Part shown: positions 7,600 through 15,369 of the stretch, in pieces
How the letters are laid out: every line of letters begins with the position of its first letter
Numbering within the stretch: position 1 is the stretch's first letter
Origin: Planctomycetota bacterium
Lineage (GTDB): Bacteria > Planctomycetota > UBA1135 > UBA2386
Reading direction: 5' to 3'
DNA length: 25,095 bases
Assembly (NCBI GenBank): GCA_016793305.1
Contig: JAEUHU010000426.1
Location: forward strand, 1 to 25,095
Position numbers and translations under genes: made by a program
Notes under the pieces: generated by a model
Told to the model about the DNA's origin: nothing
Seen by the model: only the letters and a program-made list of their open reading frames with translations
The model's database searches: none

Positions 7600-8771
7600 A
7601 GGAACCTCGCCGGCAGGTAGGGCGTGGCGTCGATGGAGGTCGGCAGGCCGGCGAGCTGCTGCGCCAGCAGGCGCCCGGTGATCGGCGCCAGGGAGATGCC
7701 GAGGCCTTCGTGGCCGGTCGCGAGCCACATGCCGCGCAGGGCCGGCCATGGCCCGATCAGCGGGTGCTTGTCGATCGAGTACGGCCGCAGGCCGACCCAG
7801 GTGCGCACGATCGGTGCGTCGGCGAGGCCCGGCGCGTAGCGCTGGGCACGTTCCAGCGAACGGCGCAGCAGCGCCATGTTCCGCGTGCGGTCCATGCCGC
7901 GGAACTGCCGAGTGCTGCCGATCAGGCAGCCACCATGGGTCTGCGGCTGCATGTTGACGGCGTGCCCACCCGGATCGTCGGTGCGCGTCGGGTCGACCTT
8001 CGCCGCCCCGTGCGCGAAGCGGATGTAGCTGACCTCGAGCAGCTGGGTGCGGATCGGCGTGACGTGGTGGCCGGTGATCGCGAGGTTGCCGGCGCGCGGA
8101 TACACGGGCAGCCGCGGCAGCCCGGCCATCGCGGCGAGCTCGGGCGACCACACGCCGCAGGCGTTGACGACCTGCGGGGCCTGCAGGTCGCCGGTCGCGG
8201 TGCGCACGCCGCGCAGCACGTCGCCAGAGCACAGCATGCCGGTGACCTCGGTGAACGGCCGCACCTGCACGTGCTCGTTGTGGCGCTTCGCGAGCCGCAG
8301 CATCGCCGAGCACGCGAGCATCGGCAGCACGACGCCGTCCCCCGGATAGAACAGGCCGCCGGGCAGGTCGTGGGCGAGGCCCGGTTCGAGTTCGCGCAGC
8401 TGCCGCGGGTCGAGCAGGTCGGCCCGGTCGCCCTGGTCGACGAACTGCTTCTGCAGGACCGCGAACAGTTCCACGTCGGCCGGGTCGTCGGCGAGGTAGA
8501 GCGCGCCGGTGTGGTTGTAGTCGAACCCGCCTTCCTGCTCCTGCAGCTCGCGCCAGAGCCGCAGGCTGGCGATGGTGAACGCGTATTCCTGCGCGTCGTC
8601 GGGGGTCACCATCAGGTGCCCCATGCACGAGCTCGACGTGGCGCCGGCGATCGGACCACGGTCGAGCAGCACGATGCGCGTGCTCTTCGGCAGCAGCTGC
8701 GCACAGTGCAGCGTGACGGCGCAGCCGATGATGCCGCCGCCGACGACCAGCAGATCCGCGGTTTCGACCAT
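7596..8771 (-). CDS. FAD-dependent amino-acid oxidoreductase, beta subunit (DadA/HcnC/LhpB type)
   Basis: A protein of 391 residues in the D-amino-acid dehydrogenase/sarcosine oxidase (DAO) family. An N-terminal FAD motif (LLVVGGGIIGCAV, Gly11-Gly16) is followed by LLDRGPIAGATSSSCMGHLM, the usual flavin-contacting segment. The C-terminus has WVGLRPYSIDKHPLIGP and ATGHEGLGISLAPITGRLLA, typical of the second FAD-contacting region. It is the substrate-oxidising subunit and first gene of the coupled trio, ending in a GTGA overlap with the 2Fe-2S gene. The ATG at 8769-8771 sits right before the FAD motif. An in-frame ATG at 8817-8819 would add 16 low-complexity residues. Electrons presumably enter the respiratory chain rather than oxygen directly, as in the characterised trimers. 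Confidence 0.88.
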   Translation of the reverse strand: MVETADLLVVGGGIIGCAVTLHCAQLLPKSTRIVLLDRGPIAGATSSSCMGHLMVTPDDAQEYAFTIASLRLWRELQEQEGGFDYNHTGALYLADDPADVELFAVLQKQFVDQGDRADLLDPRQLRELEPGLAHDLPGGLFYPGDGVVLPMLACSAMLRLAKRHNEHVQVRPFTEVTGMLCSGDVLRGVRTATGDLQAPQVVNACGVWSPELAAMAGLPRLPVYPRAGNLAITGHHVTPIRTQLLEVSYIRFAHGAAKVDPTRTDDPGGHAVNMQPQTHGGCLIGSTRQFRGMDRTRNMALLRRSLERAQRYAPGLADAPIVRTWVGLRPYSIDKHPLIGPWPALRGMWLATGHEGLGISLAPITGRLLAQQLAGLPTSIDATPYLPARFL

Positions 8772-8805
8772 CGGGGGCGACGATGATGCCGATCGCCGGG
8801 CCGCG

Positions 8806-8818
8806 TGCAACGGTTGCA
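8806..8818. promoter_or_regulatory. 13-bp palindrome upstream of the dehydrogenase operon
   Basis: TGCAAC-G-GTTGCA is perfectly palindromic, 34 bp before the chosen ATG of the first dehydrogenase gene. It could be a regulator half-site pair. Arms this short are expected a handful of times by chance in 25 kb, so the claim rests only on position. Confidence 0.2.
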
Positions 8819-8866
8819 TGGGCGACCTCGTGGCCAGCGAACCGCCCGGACGCCACCCGTCCCGGG

Positions 8867-9523
8867 TCAGCCCGGCCGCCGGCAGAGCATCACGATCGCG
8901 TGGGCGAAGTCGACGCTCAGGAACCGGTGCAGCGGCGCCATCAGCTTCGCGTGCAGCAGCCAGCCGCGTGTACCGGCGTAGAACACGCGGGCGCCGTCCA
9001 CGATCTCGAACCCGGCCCACGACAGCAGGGCGGCGAGGTCCATGTAGGGAAACTGGGCCACGTGCGTCCATTCCTGCTGGACGCCAGGCCGGTAGACGTT
9101 CGGCACGCTGACCAGCAGGTGCCCCCCCGGACGCGTCAGCTGGAAACACTGCTTCACGATCTCGACGGCGACCGGCGGCTGCACGTGCTCGAGCACCTCG
9201 AGCAGCGTCAGCAGGTCGAACTGGCGGTCGATCTCGGCGAAGTCGTGGTAGTCGTGCGGGTGCGTTCGGTCGACGTCGAAGCTGCGGTAGTCGACGCCGG
9301 GCCACGCGGCCCGCACCCCGGCTTCGTGCAGGCGCTCGGTCGCGCCGACGTCGAGCACGGACCGGGCCCCGCGGACCAGCTCGCGGGCGATCTGGTGATG
9401 GTCGCGCACGAGGCGCAGTCGGAACACCGAGGGCCAACGTTCGACGAACGGTGCGCGGCAACGCGCGAACTCGCCCCATGGCAGACCGGCCGCGGTGGTT
9501 TCGCTCGATCGGTCGAGGGACAT
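8867..9523 (-). CDS. Class I SAM-dependent methyltransferase
   Basis: A protein of about 218 residues with a Rossmann-type methyltransferase core. Motif I is SVLDVGAT (about 55-62), followed by SFDVDRTHPHDYHDF (acidic residue for the SAM ribose), FDLLTLLEVLEHV (motif IV, 103-114) and RPGGHLLVSVPNVYRPG (post-motif, from 131). The LEVLEHV and PGG...SVPN pattern is that of the Methyltransf_11/23 group, often small-molecule or glycan methylases; the substrate is unknown. The start is uncertain. The ATG at 9521-9523 is used; in-frame ATGs at 9554-9556, 9569-9571 and 9626-9628 would add 11 to 35 residues, and none has a clear Shine-Dalgarno. It lies 95 bp upstream of the dehydrogenase operon on the same strand, with no functional link seen. 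Confidence 0.82.
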   Translation of the reverse strand: MSLDRSSETTAAGLPWGEFARCRAPFVERWPSVFRLRLVRDHHQIARELVRGARSVLDVGATERLHEAGVRAAWPGVDYRSFDVDRTHPHDYHDFAEIDRQFDLLTLLEVLEHVQPPVAVEIVKQCFQLTRPGGHLLVSVPNVYRPGVQQEWTHVAQFPYMDLAALLSWAGFEIVDGARVFYAGTRGWLLHAKLMAPLHRFLSVDFAHAIVMLCRRPG

Positions 9524-9711
9524 CGGGTCGCCGGCTCGCGGCGCAATCCTGTTCATCGGCGCGGGAACCATACCCCAGAACCCGCTCGCCGTCGCGTGCC
9601 CCCTGCGGGTGCACGGAGCCGATGCCATCGGACCTCACCGAAGCACCCGTGCAGAGCTGGCACATGCCGTGCATCCGGCACCGGCGGCCGTCACCGGCGA
9701 CCGGCCTCGCC

Positions 9712-10659
9712 TCACTCGGACTGCTCGTCGACGACCGGGGCTGCGCCGGCGAGTTCCAGGACCTCGACCGGCGCGATCTCGTAGATGCCGCCGTGCACGT
9801 CGACCCACACCTCCTCGAGGCGGGTGCACTCACCGTGGCGCCAGTGCGTGCGGAGGAAGTGCGAACACTCCCCGCCCTGCCCGTCTGCACGCACCCGTGG
9901 CACGAACGCCGCGTTCAGGAACAACGTGCCACCGCGGCGGGCGAAACGCGTGCGCACGGCCCCGCGCGGGTGCACCAGCTTGTGGTGCATGTGGCCGGCG
10001 ATCACCGCGCGCACGCGCAAGCCCATGCCCTCGATGCGCTGGATCGCCAGCGCCAGGTCGCGGTCGCCCCAGTCGCCACCGGGCTTGCCGAAGTCCTTGC
10101 CGAACATGTCGGCCGGTTGCTCGCCGAGCCCGAGCGGCCCGTTGTGCGCCAGGATCACCAGGTCGCGATGCTGCGCGTGCCGGGCCGCGTCGACGATCGC
10201 CGACGCCGACTGCCGCATCGTGTGCACGCCGTAGATCTCGTCGTACAGCTCGGGACTGCGCAGGCTCGGACCACCCCACGAGAACGGCCGCGCACCGATC
10301 ACCGAGACGCCGGCGGCCGGCACCTCGCGCACCGCGTAGGCGAGGTGGTCGTCGCCGAGCACTTCGAGGATCGAGCGCAGGTTGGCGGTCGGTTCCTTGC
10401 GACCGAAGCTCTGCCATGCGTCGTGGTTGCCGAGCATCACGACCTTGGGCACCGACAGCGAGGCGATGCGGCGCACCATCTCGACGTCCTCGTCGCCGAG
10501 GTCGCCGACGAACAGCGTCAGCTGCGGATGGGTTCGTTCGAGGAACGCCGCGTCGCCGCTGCGCCACCATCGATGCACGTCGCCCACGACGACCAGCGAG
10601 GCCGCGGGATCTGGTTCACGGGAAGGCAAGGCGCGGAAGGTAGCGAACCGACCCGCCAA
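9712..10659 (-). CDS. Calcineurin-like metallophosphoesterase
   Basis: A protein of 315 residues with all five metallophosphoesterase blocks: GDVH (26-29), VGDLGDE (51-57), MLGNHD (75-80), ILAHNGP and AGHMHHK. These supply the Asp, His and Asn ligands of a dinuclear metal centre. Overall it resembles the TIGR04168-like cytosolic phosphoesterases known from cyanobacteria and plants; the substrate is unknown. The longest frame begins with TTG (10657-10659) and no ATG precedes block 1, so a TTG or GTG start is required. A later TTG at 'LPSREP' would shorten it by 10 residues. It follows the sigma-54 activator gene by 45 bp on the same strand and could be read through from it. Confidence 0.85.
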   Translation of the reverse strand: MAGRFATFRALPSREPDPAASLVVVGDVHRWWRSGDAAFLERTHPQLTLFVGDLGDEDVEMVRRIASLSVPKVVMLGNHDAWQSFGRKEPTANLRSILEVLGDDHLAYAVREVPAAGVSVIGARPFSWGGPSLRSPELYDEIYGVHTMRQSASAIVDAARHAQHRDLVILAHNGPLGLGEQPADMFGKDFGKPGGDWGDRDLALAIQRIEGMGLRVRAVIAGHMHHKLVHPRGAVRTRFARRGGTLFLNAAFVPRVRADGQGGECSHFLRTHWRHGECTRLEEVWVDVHGGIYEIAPVEVLELAGAAPVVDEQSE

Positions 10660-10704
10660 CGCATCGGGCGAAGGCGAAAGTCCGCGGGCCTCGGGGGCGG
10701 GCTT

Positions 10705-12564
10705 TCAGCCCTGCAGCAGGCCGTGCCGCACCAGCTTCTCCCGGTAGGTCGTGCGCGGCACTCCGAACAGCTCGGCGGCACGGGTCAGATTGCCCTCGGC
10801 CTCGGCGAGCGTGCGCTGCAGCGCGTCCTTCTCCTGGGCCTCGAGGCGGTCCTTCCAGGTGGCGGTCGCCGCGGGCGGCGTTGCCACGGCGGCCGGTGCC
10901 GCAGGTGCAGGCGATGCGACCATGGTCGCGTCGCGCCGGCGATCGAGGTCGAGGTGGGCCACCTGCACGACCCCGCCACCGGCGCGCAGCACGGCCCCCT
11001 TCACGACGTGGCGCAGTTCCCGGATGTTGCCGCGCCACGGCTCGGCGACGAGCCTCGCCTCGGCGTCCGGAGCCAGCGACGGCACCTCGGCGAAGCCGAG
11101 TTCCTCGGCCGCCTCCGCGCAGAAGCGAGCCACCAGCATCGGCACGTCCTCGCGCCGCTGCCGCAGCGGCGGCAGTTCGATCTCGAGCTCGCGCAGCCGG
11201 AAGTACAGGTCCTCGCGGAAGCGGCCTTCACGGCCCATGCGTTCGAGGTCCTGGTGGGTCGCCGCGACGATGCGCACGTCGACGCGCACCTGCCTGCGGC
11301 TGCCGATCGGCACCACTAGGCGATCCTGCAGCACACGCAGGATCTTCGCCTGCAGGTCGAGCGCCATGTCGCCGATCTCGTCGAGGAAGATCGTGCCGCC
11401 GTGCGCTTCCTCGAAGTGGCCTCGACGCGCCTGCAACGCTCCGGTGAAGGCACCCTTCTCGTGCCCGAACAGCACGCTCTCCATCAGCTGCTCGGGGATC
11501 GCCGCGCAGTTGACCGGCACGAACGGGCCCTTGCTGCGCCGCGACAGGTCGTGCAGCGTGCGCGCGATCACCTCCTTGCCGGTGCCCGTCTCGCCGCGCA
11601 GCAGCACCGTGTAGTCGGCGGGTGCGTAGAGCTTGACGCGCTCGGCGACCTCGGCGAACGCCGGGCTGTGCGTCGCCAGGGCCCAGTGGTTCGCTGCCGC
11701 CACCGGCCGGTCGAGCAGGCTCTGCACCAGCACGCGGTTGCCGAGTGCCGTCGCCAGGATGCGCGCACAGAACGCGACGCGCTGCAGGTCCTCGGCCGAC
11801 AGCACCGCGCCGTCGCGCGTGCAGTCGGCGTAGATGACGCCGAGGTTCTTGCCGAGCGCTTGCACCGGCAAGGCCACCGCCGCCGAGATGCCTTCGCTGC
11901 GCACGCTGTGGAACGTGCGCGCCACGGGGTCCGACGCCGCGACCGGCACGTGCACCACGCGCCCGCTGCTGCGCACCTGCTCGAGCAGCGACCGGCTCAT
12001 CCGGAAGGGGCGGCGGTCGTCGGGCCGGCTCAGGTAGAAGGCCATCGCCCCGTCGTCGTCGAGTTCGACGTGCACCCGGTCGGCGCCGGTCGCGCGCAGG
12101 ATCGCCGCCATCGCCGCCGGCACCATCTGCTCGGGGCTCTTCAACCCTTCGAGATGGTCCGCCATCTCCATGAACGTCCGGTACCAGGCCCCCACCGGCG
12201 AGCCCGGGGCCGGCAGCAGGTTCGCCGGATCGAGCGTCTCGCCGGTCGGCCCGGTCGCTTCGCTGCGGTGGCGCACGCGCACCAGCGCCGGCCCGACGTT
12301 CAGCACGTCGCCGTCGACGAAGGCCTCGGCACGAGCTCCGACGCTGCCGGTCGCACAGCGGATCGGGAACGGCAGCCCGGCCTCGGCGCGCACCCGCAGG
12401 CGGCCTCGTTCGTCGCGCACGATCTCCAGCACGCGGCCGAACACGCCGGGCACGTCGATCTCGACCTCGCAGCCCGAGCGCGGCCCCCCGATCCAGAACG
12501 ACTCCGCGGCGAGTTCCAGTTCGCGAGAACCGGTGCGATCGGTGATGTCGAGGCTGAAGGTCAT
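10705..12564 (-). CDS. Sigma-54-dependent transcriptional activator with FHA-like and GAF domains
   Basis: A protein of 619 residues. Region 1-105 has an FHA-like pattern (SFWIGGPRSGCEVEID and FVDGDVLNVGPALVRVR) but lacks the usual phosphothreonine-binding Arg and the S-x-x-H. Region 130-285 is a GAF sensor (SPEQMVPAAMAAILRATGADR; VALPVQALGKNLGVIYADC). The AAA+ domain (about 296-535) has Walker A GETGTGKE (324-331), an intact GAFTGA loop (371-376) for contacting sigma-54, Walker B TIFLDEIGD (391-399) and REDLYFRL. Residues 585-616 form a Fis-type helix-turn-helix (NLTRAAELFGVPRTTYREKL). It should hydrolyse ATP to open sigma-54 promoters when triggered by a GAF ligand or a phosphoprotein. It is divergent from an atypical kinase gene, which suggests the two work together; the target promoters are not identified. 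Confidence 0.92.
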   Translation of the reverse strand: MTFSLDITDRTGSRELELAAESFWIGGPRSGCEVEIDVPGVFGRVLEIVRDERGRLRVRAEAGLPFPIRCATGSVGARAEAFVDGDVLNVGPALVRVRHRSEATGPTGETLDPANLLPAPGSPVGAWYRTFMEMADHLEGLKSPEQMVPAAMAAILRATGADRVHVELDDDGAMAFYLSRPDDRRPFRMSRSLLEQVRSSGRVVHVPVAASDPVARTFHSVRSEGISAAVALPVQALGKNLGVIYADCTRDGAVLSAEDLQRVAFCARILATALGNRVLVQSLLDRPVAAANHWALATHSPAFAEVAERVKLYAPADYTVLLRGETGTGKEVIARTLHDLSRRSKGPFVPVNCAAIPEQLMESVLFGHEKGAFTGALQARRGHFEEAHGGTIFLDEIGDMALDLQAKILRVLQDRLVVPIGSRRQVRVDVRIVAATHQDLERMGREGRFREDLYFRLRELEIELPPLRQRREDVPMLVARFCAEAAEELGFAEVPSLAPDAEARLVAEPWRGNIRELRHVVKGAVLRAGGGVVQVAHLDLDRRRDATMVASPAPAAPAAVATPPAATATWKDRLEAQEKDALQRTLAEAEGNLTRAAELFGVPRTTYREKLVRHGLLQG

Positions 12565-12618
12565 CGTCGGTAGGCCGTCGCAGAGGACCGCTCGTCAGGT
12601 CGCCGTGTCGGGATCCCG

Positions 12619-12656
12619 CCGGCAGGTGGTCGGCCGAGTTTCTGGTAACCTGCCGG
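12619..12656. promoter_or_regulatory. 9-bp inverted repeat between the activator and kinase genes
   Basis: CCGGCAGGT (12619-12627) and ACCTGCCGG (12648-12656) form a perfect inverted repeat with a 20-nt spacer, in the 168-bp gap between the divergent genes. Fis-type HTH activators bind such dyads, so an upstream activating site or auto-operator is possible. No -24/-12 sigma-54 promoter was found in the gap. Confidence 0.35.
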
Positions 12657-12732
12657 TCCGGTCCAGCGCCACCACCGCACCCTCGACGGGGTGCGTGCGC
12701 CGAGACCGTTCGCCGCTGCCCGAGCACGTCCC

Positions 12733-15354
12733 ATGCCACCTCCCCAGCAAGCCATGGGCGAGCGCCTGCTGCAGGCCTCGCCGGGCCGAACGGTGACCCA
12801 CCGCGCCGATCCGGCGCACGGGGACGGCGTGGTGGTCAAGGTGTTCACGGCTGGCGCGCCGATCGATGCGGAGCACGAGTTCGCGATGGGCCGACTGTGC
12901 GCTGGCAGCGGTGTCGTCGCCCATCTAGCGGTCGGCACCGATCCGGTCAGCCAACGGCCGGCCCTGACCACAGCGTTCGTGGCCGGCGAGAACCTCGCCC
13001 GGCGCGTCGCACGCGGCGGCGCCTTGCCGGCGGCCGAGGCCTGTGCGCTGCTGGCGCCGGTCGCTGCGACCCTGGCCCGGCTGCACGCCCTCGTCACCGA
13101 CGAGGCGCCACGCGGCGTGCGCCACGGCGACGTCAAGCCGGCCAACCTGATCGTCGCGGCCACCGGCGCGGCCGCGCCGCAGCCCGCGGCGACCACGGTG
13201 CTGGTCGATTTCGAACACGCACTGCCGATCGGCCAGCCTGCACCCCGCGGCGGCACCGTGCCGTTCGCCGCACCCGAGCTGGCCCAACCGGACACGCTGG
13301 CCACGGCAGCCCAGGACGTGTTCTCGCTCGGGGCTTCGCTCCGCTGGCTCGTCACCGGCGGCACCGCCGACGCCGTGCTGCCGGCGACCCTCGCCGCCTT
13401 CGTGGGGTGCACCACCCACGTCGATCCGGCCCGGCGCCCGAGCGCCAGCAGCTGCCACGCGGCCCTGGTCGAGTTCGCGCGCACGCTCGCCGACGATCCC
13501 GAGGAGTTGGTGCGCCTCGACGGCGACCGCGCCACGTTCGCGCATCCACCGACGCCGACCCTGCCGGTGCCGACGGCGCGCCAATGGCGACGACGCCAAC
13601 GGCTGCACGCACGATTGCAGCGCCGCGGCTTCTGGCTGCCACCCGGCGTACCGGACGACCCACTCGAGCTCGACGCCCAACTGCGTCGCTGCGAACGTGG
13701 GCTCGCGCACTTCCCGGCCCACCCGCTGCTGCTCGAACACCGCCAGCGGCTGCTCGAAGCCACGGCGACGCGCCTTGGCAACGCTGCCACCACCGTGCAG
13801 GAACTGGTGCGCAACGGCGACGGTGACGCCGCGCGGAGCCTTCTCGAAGGCCTCACCAGCCTGCTGGAACGCGCCGAACGGCAGCCCGGGGGCCTGCCAC
13901 TGCCGCCCGACGCCACCAGCCAGGACCCACGGTGCAGCGCACCGCGCACGTTCCTGCAGCGGCTCGCCGACCAGCTCGAGCTCGACACCACGGAACTCGC
14001 CGAACGACGCACGCGCGTGCAGGCGGCGATCCGCCGTCTGGACCTCGCCTCGGCCGAGGCCGAAGTCGAGGCGCTGGCGGCCCAGCACGGCGGCACCGCA
14101 GGCGTGGTCGCGGCCCTGCGCGATCGCCTGCATCGCCTCGCGTTCCACCTCGACCGGGTCGCCCGCAGCCAACCGAACGTCACCCGGCTCGAGGGGCTGT
14201 GGCCGGGCGGCGACCTCGAGTCGCTGCGCACGTTCGTGCTGGCGGCAGCCCGCGTGTCGCGTCACGGCCCCGGCGACGACCTGCCGAGCAGCCGCGGCGG
14301 CGCGATCGGCTTGCGCAGCCTGCAGCGCACCCTGACGCAGATCACCGCCGAGCTCCCCGAACTCGCCGGCGCGGACGACGCGCTGCAAGTGCTCGCAGCG
14401 GCCCTCGCCGACCTCTCGGACCAGGCGGTGACCCTGTTGGCCAGTGCGCAACAGCAGCTGCAGGCGGTGCCGGTGCCGGTGCGCCCGCTGCAACTGACCC
14501 TCGGCCGCCTCGACACGCTGCGCCTGCTCGAAGCCCTGGTCGACCGGCCCGGCCACAGCCGCGGCGAGCTGCACGACGCGATCGAAGCACTTCGCCTGGC
14601 CCTCGAACAGGCGCGCGCGACCCGCGACCGCCTCGCCGAGAGCGCGGAACACGCGCTGGCCCGCGGCCACTGGACCACCGGCCTGTTCGAGATGGAGCGC
14701 GCCGTCGCCGGCCTGCAGCCGAGCGACGATCGCGAAGCCGCGCAGGCTGCGCGCCTGCAGGAGAAGCTCGCCGAAGCGCGGCAGAAGAAGCGCGCCGTCG
14801 AAACCGCCGCCCGACGCAACGTCGAGCTCGCCGCCGCCCACGCGACGCAACAGGACGATCCGCAGAGCACGCACGAACAACGGCTGCGCACGCTGCTCGA
14901 CCGCCACGACACGCTGACGTTCCTCGCCATGCACGCGCCGAGCGAACGCGCCGATCTCTACCGGCGCGACCTGCGCTCCGTCGAGACGCACATCGCCCTC
15001 GAGCAGGCCGAACACGCCGAGCAGCAGCTCTACGCGACGTCGGATCCGGTGGCGCGCCTGCGCCTGGCGGTGAGCGCCCTGGACCGCCTCGTCACGATGC
15101 GCCACGGCGGCCCCGACGAAGCCCACGCCCCGTCCGGCCGCCTGCAGCGCCTCGTCGAGCACTGGCACACGCTGGTCGAGGACTGCCGCACAGCGGTCGC
15201 CGCCCAGCAGGCCGCCGCGTCCCTGCGCACGCGACAGCGCCGCCGCCTGGTCGCGTTCGCGGCGCTGGCCGTGCTGGCGACCGCCGCGGCGATCGTGTTC
15301 GCGGTGCGGCCGTGGTTCCAGGGCACGACGAGCTACGCGAACGAGAAGCGCTGA
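12733..15354 (+). CDS. Atypical membrane-anchored Ser/Thr protein kinase with a long helical region
   Basis: A protein of 873 residues from the ATG at 12733; a GTG at 12691 would add 14. The kinase-like domain spans about 10-255: VVVKVF with Lys36, HGDVKPAN (131-138) with catalytic Asp133 and Asn138, VDFEH (158-162) with metal Asp159, then GGTVPFAAPEL. Deviations: no recognisable glycine-rich loop, HGD instead of HRD, and DFE instead of DFG. About 580 residues of Leu/Ala/Glu/Arg-rich helical, partly coiled-coil sequence follow, then one membrane helix (about 840-862, LVAFAALAVLATAAAIVFAV) and a short tail. This differs from PknB, which has extracellular sensor domains after the helix; here almost all of the protein is cytoplasmic. 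Divergence from the sigma-54 activator suggests that it is a substrate. A nucleotide-binding scaffold or pseudokinase is the alternative. Confidence 0.8.
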   Translation: MPPPQQAMGERLLQASPGRTVTHRADPAHGDGVVVKVFTAGAPIDAEHEFAMGRLCAGSGVVAHLAVGTDPVSQRPALTTAFVAGENLARRVARGGALPAAEACALLAPVAATLARLHALVTDEAPRGVRHGDVKPANLIVAATGAAAPQPAATTVLVDFEHALPIGQPAPRGGTVPFAAPELAQPDTLATAAQDVFSLGASLRWLVTGGTADAVLPATLAAFVGCTTHVDPARRPSASSCHAALVEFARTLADDPEELVRLDGDRATFAHPPTPTLPVPTARQWRRRQRLHARLQRRGFWLPPGVPDDPLELDAQLRRCERGLAHFPAHPLLLEHRQRLLEATATRLGNAATTVQELVRNGDGDAARSLLEGLTSLLERAERQPGGLPLPPDATSQDPRCSAPRTFLQRLADQLELDTTELAERRTRVQAAIRRLDLASAEAEVEALAAQHGGTAGVVAALRDRLHRLAFHLDRVARSQPNVTRLEGLWPGGDLESLRTFVLAAARVSRHGPGDDLPSSRGGAIGLRSLQRTLTQITAELPELAGADDALQVLAAALADLSDQAVTLLASAQQQLQAVPVPVRPLQLTLGRLDTLRLLEALVDRPGHSRGELHDAIEALRLALEQARATRDRLAESAEHALARGHWTTGLFEMERAVAGLQPSDDREAAQAARLQEKLAEARQKKRAVETAARRNVELAAAHATQQDDPQSTHEQRLRTLLDRHDTLTFLAMHAPSERADLYRRDLRSVETHIALEQAEHAEQQLYATSDPVARLRLAVSALDRLVTMRHGGPDEAHAPSGRLQRLVEHWHTLVEDCRTAVAAQQAAASLRTRQRRRLVAFAALAVLATAAAIVFAVRPWFQGTTSYANEKR

Positions 15355-15369
15355 GCGCCCCGCGCCGGC

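Noticed and set aside
9619..9631. CCGATG-C-CATCGG palindrome upstream of the methyltransferase gene
   Set aside because: Six-base arms occur by chance several times in a window of this size, and the gene's start is uncertain.
9451..11319. 622-codon plus-strand open frame
   Set aside because: Antisense to the phosphoesterase and sigma-54 activator genes, which have full domain matches.
12925..15168. 747-codon minus-strand open frame
   Set aside because: Antisense shadow of the atypical kinase gene; no recognisable domain.
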